From NCBI GenBank assembly GCA_943913625.1, contig CALTYW010000045.1:1-15930 (forward strand): a stretch of 15,930 nucleotides of DNA, written 5' to 3'. Made by a program: the position numbers and the translations under genes. This DNA comes from an uncultured Campylobacter sp. (GTDB lineage Bacteria; Actinomycetota; Actinomycetes; Mycobacteriales; Mycobacteriaceae). Shown piece after piece: positions 6,801 to 14,051 of the stretch (the first letter of the stretch is position 1; each line of letters starts with the position of its first letter). A model generated the notes under the pieces. It was not told the DNA's origin and did no database searches. It saw nothing but the letters and a program-made list of their open reading frames with translations.

Positions 6801-7766
6801 GTGATCCAAACAGGTTTCCCCACGACGGGGCCCACGCTGGGCGAGGTCGGCGAGCGCGAGGTCATCCGCGTCATTCGCAACGCCGCACCGTCCGCGTTGA
6901 ACGGCGACGACGCCGCGGTGCTTACCACCTTCATGCCGAATTCCCGCACCGTCGCCGGCACCGACATGCTGGTGGAGGGCCGCCACTTCACCAGCGAGAC
7001 CACCACGCCGTACATGCTGGGGCAGAAGGCGGCGGTGCAGAACTTCGCGGACATTGAGGCGATGGGGGCGCGCCCAATCGCGGCGCTGCTCGCGGTGTCT
7101 GCCTCCCCGGACACGCCGGTGGCTGTGATCGAGGAACTCGCGCGAGGCGTGGGCGACATGGCGGAGCGCTACGCGTGCGAGCTCGTGGGCGGAGACGTCA
7201 CCGGTGGCACCCAGCTGGTGGTGTCGCTCACGGCGATCGGGTCCCTCGGCGGCAACCGCGACGCGCTGCGCCTGAGTGGCGCGCGTCCCGGGCAACGCGT
7301 GGTGGCGCACGGCCGGATCGGGTACTCCGCCGCGGGGCTGGCCCTGCTGCAGTCCGGCCGCGAGATTCCGGAAGCGCTCGAACCGCTCGTGCGCGCCCAC
7401 CAGGTGCCGGAGCTTGTGCCGGGGCGTGGCGTGGTGGCGCGCGCGGCGGGGGCGACGGCGATGACGGACAACTCCGACGGCTTGATCCGGGACATCACCA
7501 CCATCGCCGACTATTCCGGCGCGGGCATCGAGCTTTCCTCGGTCGCCATCGCGCCGGATCCGCTGATGGTGCAGGCCGGGCAGCTTTTGGGCACCGACCC
7601 GTGGGAGTGGGTGCTCGGCGGCGGTGAAGACCACACGCTGATCGGCACGATCGAAGGGTCCGCGCCCGTGGGGTTCCGCTCGATCGGCACGGTGTCCAGG
7701 AAGACGGGCGTGCGTATCGACGGCACCCCGCCCGCCCACACAACCGGATGGGAGAGCTTCGGATGA
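6801..7766 (+). CDS. thiL: ThiL, thiamine-monophosphate kinase
   Basis: ThiL phosphorylates thiamine monophosphate to thiamine diphosphate, the active cofactor. Family signatures are in order: LGEVGE near 13-18, NGDDAAVL (34-41), TDMLVEGRHF (54-63), DIEAMGARP (84-92), VGGDVTGGTQLV (129-140), MTDNSDGL (221-228) and GGGEDH (273-278). The acidic residues in these motifs bind Mg-ATP. The frame is open to 6423. An ATG at 6753 exists, but the 16 codons between it and 6801 have AT-rich third positions unlike the rest of the gene and would overlap the divergent start. GTG at 6801 therefore fits better and places about 12 residues before LGEVGE, as in homologues; this gives 321 residues. Neither start has a good ribosome site. 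The stop overlaps the ung start by four bases (ATGA), so ung is translationally coupled. Confidence 0.93.
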   Translation: MIQTGFPTTGPTLGEVGEREVIRVIRNAAPSALNGDDAAVLTTFMPNSRTVAGTDMLVEGRHFTSETTTPYMLGQKAAVQNFADIEAMGARPIAALLAVSASPDTPVAVIEELARGVGDMAERYACELVGGDVTGGTQLVVSLTAIGSLGGNRDALRLSGARPGQRVVAHGRIGYSAAGLALLQSGREIPEALEPLVRAHQVPELVPGRGVVARAAGATAMTDNSDGLIRDITTIADYSGAGIELSSVAIAPDPLMVQAGQLLGTDPWEWVLGGGEDHTLIGTIEGSAPVGFRSIGTVSRKTGVRIDGTPPAHTTGWESFG

Positions 7767-8407
7767 GTTTGCCAGTGCACGATTCCTGGCAGGAACCGCT
7801 CGCGGGCGTGGAGGACAACATCCACGCGATGGGCGATTTCCTGCGCGCCGAGGGCGAATACTTGCCGCGCGGCCACGATATCCTGCGGGCCTTCGCGGAC
7901 CCGTTTGACGACGTCCGTGTGCTCATCCTGGGCCAGGACCCGTACCCCACGCCGGGCCACCCGATGGGGCTGGCGTTTTCCACCCAGCCCGGAGTTCCGG
8001 CGCCGCGCTCGCTGGTGAACATCTACAAGGAGCTCGAGGCAGACCTCGGGGTGCGTCCGCGCGCGGACGGGGACCTTTCGTCCTGGTCCAAGCAGGGCAT
8101 TTTGCTGCTGAACCGGTGCCTCACGGTGCGCCCGGGGAAGCCTGCCTCGCATCGCGGCAAGGGGTGGGAGGCCGTGACCCAGGCGGCGGTGGAGGCGCTC
8201 GTGGCGCGCGAACAGCCGCTGGTGGCCATTCTGTGGGGCCGCGACGCGCAGTCCGCCAAGGCGTTCCTGGGCGACACCCCTGTGATCGAGTCGCCGCACC
8301 CCTCGCCGTTGTCCGCGAGCCGCGGCTTCTTCGGCTCGCGGCCGTTCTCCCGCGCCAACCAGGCGCTGGCGGACCAAGGCGCGGATCCGGTGGACTGGGG
8401 CCTGTAA
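7763..8407 (+). CDS. ung: Ung, family 1 uracil-DNA glycosylase
   Basis: Ung removes uracil from DNA and starts base-excision repair. The 214-residue protein carries the water-activating motif GQDPYPTPGHP (57-67, with D59), LLLNRCLTV (114-122, with N117 in the uracil pocket) and AILWGRDAQ (155-163). The catalytic histidine and DNA-intercalation loop are in SPHPSPLSASRGFFGSRPF (177-195, with H179). The ATG at 7763 shares ATGA with the thiL stop and follows GGGAG (7750-7754) at eight bases; the in-frame ATG at 7748 lies in front of that ribosome site and is not favoured. The gene ends with TAA, which is part of a -10-like element of the next gene. It is the first of several repair-related genes in this run. 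Confidence 0.96.
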   Translation: MSLPVHDSWQEPLAGVEDNIHAMGDFLRAEGEYLPRGHDILRAFADPFDDVRVLILGQDPYPTPGHPMGLAFSTQPGVPAPRSLVNIYKELEADLGVRPRADGDLSSWSKQGILLLNRCLTVRPGKPASHRGKGWEAVTQAAVEALVAREQPLVAILWGRDAQSAKAFLGDTPVIESPHPSPLSASRGFFGSRPFSRANQALADQGADPVDWGL

Positions 8408-8418
8408 ACTTCAGCTCC
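8405..8418 (+). promoter_or_regulatory. Candidate -10 for leaderless DAK2-gene mRNA, overlapping ung stop
   Basis: TAAACT (8405-8410) matches TAnnnT and ends eight bases before the ATG at 8419. Its first three bases are the ung stop codon. The intervening TCAGCTCC has no Shine-Dalgarno character. The -35 region has no TTGACA-like hexamer. Confidence 0.4.
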
Positions 8419-9999
8419 ATGTGCGCTCTTCCGCTTTTCGACGGCACCCGCCTGCACGCCTGGGCGAGACGCGCCGCCGACGAGTTGGACCGGCGCCGAA
8501 TTGAGATCAACCAGCTCAACGTGTTTCCCGTCCCGGACGCGGACACCGGCTCCAACATGGCCCACACGATGAAGGCCGCGGTTGCGGAGGCGGACGCGCT
8601 ACCGGCGGGCAGTGATGTGGCCGAGGTGGCTGAGGCGTTGGCGGTCGGCGCGGTGCGCGGTGCCCGCGGCAACTCCGGGGTGGTGTTGTCCCAGGTGATC
8701 CGGGGGCTCGCGCAATCGGTGGCAGAGGACACCCCCGCAGCGCAAACGCTTGCCCACGCGTTGCTTACCGCCGTCCGCTTCGTCGACCGCGCGATCGCGG
8801 AGCCCGTCGAGGGCACCGTGATCACTGTGCTGCGCGCGGCCGCAGCGGCGGCCCAGCAGGTCATCGCGGACGCTGAGGACCCGGCGGCGCTCGATGTTGC
8901 CGATGTGGCCCGCCCCGCGACCGAGGCGGCGCGCATCGCGCTGGCGAACACGCCGTCGCAGCTGGAGGCGCTGCGTGACGCAGGGGTCGTGGACGCCGGA
9001 GGCACCGGGTTGGTCATCCTGCTCGAGGCGTTGCTGGAGGAGGTCGACCGCGATGCCTTTGAGGATGCTGGGGGTGGTGACGGGTTTGAAGAAGTCGTCG
9101 AAAAGCATGGGCCACTGCACCAGGCGATCGAGGTGATGTTCTACTTCCGCGGGGATCTCGATGCGCTGGAGCGCGAGATCGCGTCGCTGGGGGATTCGCT
9201 GTTGGTGGCCCGCGCGGGTGAGGCTGAGGGGAAGGTACACATCCACTCGTTGGAGGCGGGGCGCGTGATCGAGACCGCGTACGCGGCGGGTGAGGTCAGC
9301 GACCTACGGCTGGAGGTGCTGCCGGCGGAGAATGCCGCGGAGCCGGCGACGGAGAAGGCGCAACGGTTGATTGTTGCGGTGACGCCGCCGGGTTCGTTGA
9401 CGGATCTGTACTCCCAGGCTGGCGCTGTGACGGTGGCACCCGGGCAGGACGTGATCTCGGAGATGCTCGCGGCGATTCGGCGTTCGGGGGCGAGCGAGAT
9501 CATCTTGTTGCCGAACGGCCTGCTCAGCAGCAAAAACCTGGCGTCGGTGGAGAAGACGACGCGGGCGATGGAGCAGACGATCACGTTGCTGCCCACGGTG
9601 CGCCTTGTCTCGGGCATCGCGGCGCTGGCAGTGCACGACCCGGACCAGCCGTTGGCCACGGCTGCGTTCACGATGTCGGAGGCAGCCGGCGAGATGCGCA
9701 CCGCGGTGGCTGGCCGGGCCGAAAAGGGCGCGCTTCTGCCAGGTGGGGCAGTGGGCAAGGGCGATGTCGTGGTGACCTCCCGCGGGGAGTTCATGCTGAT
9801 CGCCGAGACCCCTTTGGAGGCAGTGGAGCGCGCGTGCCGGGACATGCTGGAGCGCGGCGGGGAGCAGGTGACCATCCTCTATGCTCCGGACGAGTTCGAG
9901 CCCGCTGAGCTGAATAAACTTGCGGGAAAGCTCGGCGTCGACGTCATGGTTTATCCTGCAGACGGTTTAGGAGTGTGCGCCGAGATAGGGGTGGAGTAG
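8419..9999 (+). CDS. DAK2-domain protein, FakA/YloV-like kinase
   Basis: This 526-residue protein begins with a DhaL/DAK2 kinase domain. It shows NQLNVFPVPDADTG (31-44), where D40 and D42 are expected Mg-ATP ligands, then RGARGNSGVVLSQVIRG near 80-97, EGTVITVL, and DAGGTGLVILLEALLEE near 194-210. A middle domain with EGKVHIHSLEAG follows, then a C-terminal domain with NGLLSSKN. This order matches FakA/YloV, which in Firmicutes phosphorylates fatty acids bound to a DegV-type FakB partner. No degV gene is in the window, so the substrate here is inferred. The DGDTG of many homologues reads DADTG here. The frame is open upstream into ung, but the ATG at 8419 is the first after the ung stop and has a leaderless-type -10. 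recG starts directly after its stop codon, a pairing conserved in mycobacteria. Confidence 0.88.
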   Translation: MCALPLFDGTRLHAWARRAADELDRRRIEINQLNVFPVPDADTGSNMAHTMKAAVAEADALPAGSDVAEVAEALAVGAVRGARGNSGVVLSQVIRGLAQSVAEDTPAAQTLAHALLTAVRFVDRAIAEPVEGTVITVLRAAAAAAQQVIADAEDPAALDVADVARPATEAARIALANTPSQLEALRDAGVVDAGGTGLVILLEALLEEVDRDAFEDAGGGDGFEEVVEKHGPLHQAIEVMFYFRGDLDALEREIASLGDSLLVARAGEAEGKVHIHSLEAGRVIETAYAAGEVSDLRLEVLPAENAAEPATEKAQRLIVAVTPPGSLTDLYSQAGAVTVAPGQDVISEMLAAIRRSGASEIILLPNGLLSSKNLASVEKTTRAMEQTITLLPTVRLVSGIAALAVHDPDQPLATAAFTMSEAAGEMRTAVAGRAEKGALLPGGAVGKGDVVVTSRGEFMLIAETPLEAVERACRDMLERGGEQVTILYAPDEFEPAELNKLAGKLGVDVMVYPADGLGVCAEIGVE

Positions 10000-12105
10000 A
10001 TGCTGGGGTTCGAGGACACGCGGCCGCTGAACGTGGTCATACCGCTGAAGCAGGCGCGCGCGATTGCGAAACACCTCGAGATCACCACCTGCGGGGAGTT
10101 GCTGCAGCACTACCCGCGCAGATACCTCCACTACGGCACGGGTGCTGATCTATCCAATGTGCAGGTGGGGGACACCGTGACGTTCATCGGGACCGTCACC
10201 GGATCGGAAACGTTCTACGGCAAGAAGCAGCCGAAGCGCGCGATCACGAAAGTGTCCGTGGACGACGGCCAGCAGACGTTTGAGGCGACGTTCTTCGGCT
10301 CCCACTACGCCCAGAAAGTGATGCAACCGGGCCGGCGCGTGATGATGACGGGCAAGTTCAACCTGTTCAAGAACCAGCCCCAGCTGCAGCACCCGGACTT
10401 CGTGCTCATGGACGGGCCCACCCAAGCCACCGGGTCCCTGCGCCAGCTCGGCCACTACGGCGACATCGAGGAGATCCTGGCCGGGCGCGAATGGCTGCCC
10501 ATCTACCCGGCACAGAAACTGGTGAGCACCTGGACGATCATGGGGGCCGTGCACACGGTGCTGCAAAGCCTGCCCGAGGTGGCAGAGCCGCTCGGCTTCA
10601 CCCCCGAAGGCTACATATCGCTGGATCAGGCGGTGCGCCAGATTCACGAGCCGGGGCCGGCGGGGCCCGCGGCGGCTGTGCGCCGGCTGAAGTACGACGA
10701 AGCCCTGTCCGTCGCACTTGCCATGCAGGTGCGCCGCCACGACACCGCGAAGCAGAACGCGCCGGCCCTGCCGATTGTGAAGGGCCGCGACCAGGCGGCG
10801 ATGCTGGAGCGCCTGCCATTCCCGCTGACGAAGGGGCAAAAAGAGGTGGTGGCGGACATCACCGCGGACATGCGCTCCACCACCCCGATGAGCCGCCTGC
10901 TGCAGGGCGAAGTCGGCTCCGGCAAAACCATCGTGGCGCTACTTGCCATGCTGCAGGCCGTGGACAACGGCGCCCAGTGCGCGTTCCTCGCGCCGACGGA
11001 GGTGCTGGTGATGCAGCACGCCCGCTCGCTGTCGCTCACCTTGATGCGCGCCGGTCTGCCCACCCGTGTAGTGGCGCTCACCGGCTCCATGTCCGCGGGC
11101 AAGAAGCAGGATGCGCTGTTGAAGATCGTCTCCGGCGAGGCGGACATTGTGGTGGGCACCCACGCGCTGCTGCAGGAGGGGGTGGAGTTCTTCAAGCTCG
11201 GCCTGGTGGTGGTGGACGAGCAGCACCGCTTCGGCGTGGAGCAGCGCGACCAGCTGCGCGCCAAGGCGGGGGAGTCAGCGACCCCGCACCTGTTGGTGAT
11301 GACAGCAACGCCGATTCCGCGCACCATCGCGATCACCGTCTTTGGCGACCTTGCGGTGTCCACGCTGCGCGAACTGCCGGGCGGGCGCAAACCCATCCAG
11401 TCCTCCGTGGTCCCGGAGTTCAAACCGCGCTGGGTTGAGCGCAGCTGGGAGAAGATCCGGGAGGAGGTCGCGGCCGGCCACCAGGCGTACGTGGTGTGCC
11501 CGCGTATCGACGGCGAGGGCGGGGTGCTCGAGGTCGCCTACATCCTCTCGCGCACCGAATTCAAAGGCCTAGAGGTGGGTATCCTCCACGGCCGCATGAA
11601 AGGGGAGGAGAAGGACCAGGTGATGGCGGACTTCGCCGCCGGCGGCATCGACGTGCTCGTGTCCACCACCGTCATCGAGGTCGGCGTCGACGTGGCCAAC
11701 GCGACGGTGATGATGGTGCGCGAGGCCGAGAACTTCGGCGTGTCCCAGCTGCACCAGTTGCGCGGTCGTGTGGGCCGCGGCGGCAACCAATCCCTGTGCC
11801 TGTTCCACACCTACGCGGACGAGGATTCCCCGGCATTCAACCGCGTGGCGCAGGTCGCCTCCACCACGGACGGCTTCGCGCTCGCTGAGCTGGACCTGCT
11901 CAACCGCCGCGAGGGGGATGTGCTGGGAACCGACCAGTCGGGCATCCACCGCACTTTGCGGCTGATCAACCTGGTGGACGACTACGCCATCGTCGCGGAA
12001 GCCTACGAGCACGCCGAGCAGATCGTCCGCCGCGACCTCGAGCTCGCCCGCGAGGTCACCGCAGGATTCGTGCCCGAGGACTTCGAGTACTTGGACAAGA
12101 GCTAG
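10000..12105 (+). CDS. recG: RecG, ATP-dependent DNA helicase
   Basis: RecG reverses stalled replication forks and migrates Holliday junctions. The 701-residue length is normal. An N-terminal OB-fold wedge domain (about 50-140) includes VGDTVTFIGTVTGSETF. Helicase motifs follow in order: Walker A GEVGSGKT (about 303-310), the Walker B box DEQHRFG (406-412), MTATPIPRT (434-442) and the RecG/Mfd-type QLRGRVGRG (586-594). The ATG immediately follows the DAK2 stop TAG with no gap. AGGGG (9987-9991) at eight bases serves as ribosome site within the upstream gene, so the two are translationally coupled. The gene lies in a cluster with ung, consistent with a genome-maintenance role. Confidence 0.96.
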   Translation: MLGFEDTRPLNVVIPLKQARAIAKHLEITTCGELLQHYPRRYLHYGTGADLSNVQVGDTVTFIGTVTGSETFYGKKQPKRAITKVSVDDGQQTFEATFFGSHYAQKVMQPGRRVMMTGKFNLFKNQPQLQHPDFVLMDGPTQATGSLRQLGHYGDIEEILAGREWLPIYPAQKLVSTWTIMGAVHTVLQSLPEVAEPLGFTPEGYISLDQAVRQIHEPGPAGPAAAVRRLKYDEALSVALAMQVRRHDTAKQNAPALPIVKGRDQAAMLERLPFPLTKGQKEVVADITADMRSTTPMSRLLQGEVGSGKTIVALLAMLQAVDNGAQCAFLAPTEVLVMQHARSLSLTLMRAGLPTRVVALTGSMSAGKKQDALLKIVSGEADIVVGTHALLQEGVEFFKLGLVVVDEQHRFGVEQRDQLRAKAGESATPHLLVMTATPIPRTIAITVFGDLAVSTLRELPGGRKPIQSSVVPEFKPRWVERSWEKIREEVAAGHQAYVVCPRIDGEGGVLEVAYILSRTEFKGLEVGILHGRMKGEEKDQVMADFAAGGIDVLVSTTVIEVGVDVANATVMMVREAENFGVSQLHQLRGRVGRGGNQSLCLFHTYADEDSPAFNRVAQVASTTDGFALAELDLLNRREGDVLGTDQSGIHRTLRLINLVDDYAIVAEAYEHAEQIVRRDLELAREVTAGFVPEDFEYLDKS

Positions 12106-12110
12106 GCAGT

Positions 12111-12123
12111 TAGAGTTACGCAC
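12111..12123 (+). promoter_or_regulatory. Candidate -10 for leaderless rsmD mRNA
   Basis: TAGAGT (12111-12116) matches TAnnnT and ends seven bases before the rsmD ATG at 12124. The 18-base gap after recG contains no ribosome binding site. This suggests an internal promoter that lets rsmD and coaD be expressed apart from recG. Confidence 0.42.
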
Positions 12124-12726
12124 ATGAACCGCATCATTTCTGGAGAGGCCCGCGGCCGAAAGATCAAGGTGCCGCCCGAGGGCACCCGGCCGACGTCGGA
12201 CCGCGCCCGCGAGGGGTTGTTCTCGTCGTTGCAGGTGCGTTTCGGATTCGTCGATAAGTATGTGCTCGATCTTTTTGCTGGTTCGGGCGCGCTCGGGCTC
12301 GAGGCTGCGTCGCGCGGCGCCGCGGAGGTCGTGCTCGTGGACGACAACTCTGAGGCCGTGCGAATCATGGAGTTCAACGCGGGCGTGGTCGGGCACCCGA
12401 ACGTGCGAATCGAGCAGTCCAAGGCCTCGGCGTACGTGGCGCGCGCGCCACGCAAGCACTTCGACATGGTGCTCGCGGACCCGCCGTACGAGCTCGCGGA
12501 CGAGGCCGTCGCAGAGATGGTGCGGGCATTGGAGCCTTTGCTTGTCGACGGCGCCGTGGTCGTCGTCGAGCGCCACCGCGAAAGCCCCGAAACCGCCTGG
12601 CCGGAAACGTTCACCCCGACCGGCCAGAAGCTGAAGAAGCGTCTTTACGGCATCGCGCGCATGGACATGGCTGTGTATAGCGATCCTGACCTTGACCCTG
12701 ATGCTGTTTCGGAGATGGAGGATTAA
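12124..12726 (+). CDS. rsmD: RsmD, 16S rRNA (guanine-N2)-methyltransferase
   Basis: RsmD methylates G966 (E. coli numbering) of 16S rRNA, using S-adenosylmethionine, on the assembled small subunit. The 200-residue protein has the family N-terminus RIISGEARGRKIKVP (3-17) and TRPTSDRAREGLFSSL (21-36). SAM-binding motif I is LDLFAGSGALGLEAASRG (48-65), and the catalytic motif DPPYEL is at 119-124. Start and length match the family. The last codons (VSEMED) are acidic and contain the GGAGGA (12717-12722) that serves coaD. The rsmD-coaD pairing is very widespread in bacteria, which supports the call. Confidence 0.95.
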   Translation: MNRIISGEARGRKIKVPPEGTRPTSDRAREGLFSSLQVRFGFVDKYVLDLFAGSGALGLEAASRGAAEVVLVDDNSEAVRIMEFNAGVVGHPNVRIEQSKASAYVARAPRKHFDMVLADPPYELADEAVAEMVRALEPLLVDGAVVVVERHRESPETAWPETFTPTGQKLKKRLYGIARMDMAVYSDPDLDPDAVSEMED

Positions 12727-13203
12727 ATGACCACCGCAGTCTGCCCGGGTTCCTTCGACCCGATCACCATGGGCCACCTGGACATTGTCACCCGCGCGTC
12801 GCGCCACTTCGACGAGGTGGTGGTGCTGGTGACCGGCAACCCCAACAAACCGTCGGGGCTGTTCACTATCGACGAACGGATGGAGCTCATCCGCACCGTC
12901 ACCGCCGACCTGCCCGGGGTCCGCGTGGACACCTGGTCCGGGTTGCTTGTGGATTACACCAGCGAGCACGACATCACCGCGCTTGTGAAGGGTCTACGCT
13001 CCTCCCTTGACTACGAGTACGAGCTGCCCATGGCGCAGGTGAACCGCCGCCTCACCGGTGTGGACACCTACTTCCTGCTCACGGACGAAAAGTACGGCTA
13101 CATCTCCTCCTCGCTGACCAAAGAGGTGGCGACGTACGGCGGCGACGTCACCGGGCTCGTGCCGGAACCGGTGCGCGAGGCGATGCTGAAGAAGCTGCGT
13201 TGA
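12727..13203 (+). CDS. coaD: CoaD, phosphopantetheine adenylyltransferase
   Basis: CoaD transfers AMP from ATP to 4'-phosphopantetheine, the next-to-last step of coenzyme A synthesis. The 158-residue protein carries the nucleotidyltransferase motif GSFDPITMGH (8-17, with T14 and H17) and VKGLRSSLDYEYELPMAQVN (87-106, with R91). The ISSSLTKE segment (126-133) corresponds to ISSTxVRE in other bacteria. The ATG directly abuts the rsmD stop TAA. GGAGGA (12717-12722), inside the rsmD end, is four bases away, so translation is coupled. The C-terminus overlaps the start of the TauE-type gene. Confidence 0.96.
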   Translation: MTTAVCPGSFDPITMGHLDIVTRASRHFDEVVVLVTGNPNKPSGLFTIDERMELIRTVTADLPGVRVDTWSGLLVDYTSEHDITALVKGLRSSLDYEYELPMAQVNRRLTGVDTYFLLTDEKYGYISSSLTKEVATYGGDVTGLVPEPVREAMLKKLR

Positions 13204-13952
13204 TTTCACCGTTCATCGCGGCGGGCGTTGGGCTCTCCGTCGCGTTCGGTGCCGCGCTGCAGCGCATCTCCGGGATGGGGATGGGGCTCATTGCGGCGCC
13301 GGTGCTTTCGCTGCTGCTCGGCCCGGTCGACGGCGTGATCATGGTCAACGCTATCGCCGTCGTCAATGCCGTATTCACCTCGTACAGCATGCGCGCCGAC
13401 ATCTCCTGGAAGCGCGTGGCCCCCATCGCTGCCGCCCTGATTGTCGGCGTGCTTCCGGGGGCGTGGATTATCTCGACGATGTCGACGGACGTGCTGCTTG
13501 TGCTGGTGGGCGCGCTGCTGCTCATGGCGCTATCGGTGGTGACGTTGGGGAAGCGCTACGTCCCGCGCGTCGAGGGGGTTTGGCCTGCGGCTGTTGCCGG
13601 AGCCGTCGGAGGGTTCATGAACACGCTCGCCGGGGTGGCCGGACCGGCCATTACGGTCTACGCCCAGGCCGCGCGCTGGGACCAGCGGATGTACGCGGCA
13701 ACGCTGCAGCCGATCTTCGTGGTCGGCGGGGCACTGTCGTTTTTGGGGAAGGAGCTCACGGGCGCGGCTGACGTTTCGGCGATTCCGGGCGCGCTCTGGC
13801 TGACCACTTTGGTGGCGTTGGCCGCGGGGATCGTGGTGGGCAAGGCGCTGGCCCCGCGGGTGCCGTCCGCGAAGGCCCGCCAGATCGCCCTCGGGCTTGC
13901 GTTCTTCGGCGGGGCGACGGCGCTGGTGCGTGGACTGATTGGCCTAGTGTAG
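13200..13952 (+). CDS. TauE/SafE-family membrane permease
   Basis: This 250-residue, very hydrophobic protein has about seven or eight predicted membrane segments. It carries the TauE/SafE features QRISGMGMGLIAAPVLSLLL near 21-40 and, at the second half-repeat, GAVGGFMNTLAGVAGPAITVY near 136-156. These are the two inverted-repeat halves of the family. Members export sulfite, sulfoacetate or other organic anions; the substrate here cannot be told. The start is a TTG at 13200 whose last two bases belong to the coaD stop (TTGA). It is preferred because the next Met would remove most of the first membrane segment. GAAGAAG just upstream is a weak ribosome site, so coupling to coaD is likely. The stop lies in a palindrome described separately. 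Confidence 0.85.
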   Translation: MISPFIAAGVGLSVAFGAALQRISGMGMGLIAAPVLSLLLGPVDGVIMVNAIAVVNAVFTSYSMRADISWKRVAPIAAALIVGVLPGAWIISTMSTDVLLVLVGALLLMALSVVTLGKRYVPRVEGVWPAAVAGAVGGFMNTLAGVAGPAITVYAQAARWDQRMYAATLQPIFVVGGALSFLGKELTGAADVSAIPGALWLTTLVALAAGIVVGKALAPRVPSAKARQIALGLAFFGGATALVRGLIGLV

Positions 13953-13965
13953 AACGCATGTTCTA
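13950..13965. promoter_or_regulatory. SOS-box-like palindrome (candidate LexA operator)
   Basis: TAGAACGCATGTTCTA is a perfect palindrome with 6-base arms and the core GAAC-N4-GTTC. The actinobacterial LexA box, as I remember it, is close to TCGAACACATGTTCGA, so the core and spacing match while outer bases differ at positions 2 and 15, plus one base in the spacer. It starts at the TauE stop codon and lies 86 bases before the HNH-gene ATG, about 28 bases before a candidate extended -10. Several mycobacterial 13E12 genes are LexA-controlled, which makes this location meaningful. LexA binding itself is inferred. Confidence 0.5.
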
Positions 13966-13992
13966 ATCGTCCGGGGTGCGCGTCGAGCGGGT

Positions 13993-14001
13993 TGTTATGG
14001 T
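13993..14001 (+). promoter_or_regulatory. Candidate extended -10 for the DUF222/HNH gene
   Basis: TGTTATGGT reads as TG-n-TATGGT, a good extended -10. RNA would start near 14008 and leave a leader of about 44 bases with a strong purine-rich ribosome site (GGGGAAAGGGGGGG, 14035-14048) four bases or so before the ATG. No convincing -35 is seen, which is common for extended -10 promoters. TACCTT (14010-14015) is a weaker alternative. Confidence 0.42.
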
Positions 14002-14051
14002 GGTTGCAATACCTTCGAAAACGGCCTGCGAACTGGGGAAAGGGGGGGATC

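Noticed and set aside
7931..7963. Ung motif reads GQDPYP instead of the common GQDPYH
   Set aside because: GQDPYPTPGHP is the usual actinobacterial form, so no unusual activity is implied.
11569..12969. Minus-strand open frame (466 codons) opposite recG, rsmD and coaD
   Set aside because: It spans three strongly conserved plus-strand genes and has the low-complexity His/Val/Asp-rich look of GC-rich antisense frames.
13992..14051. Upstream TTG start for the HNH gene at 13992
   Set aside because: It would place the start before the likely -10 element and the strong ribosome site, and the added residues are not family-like.
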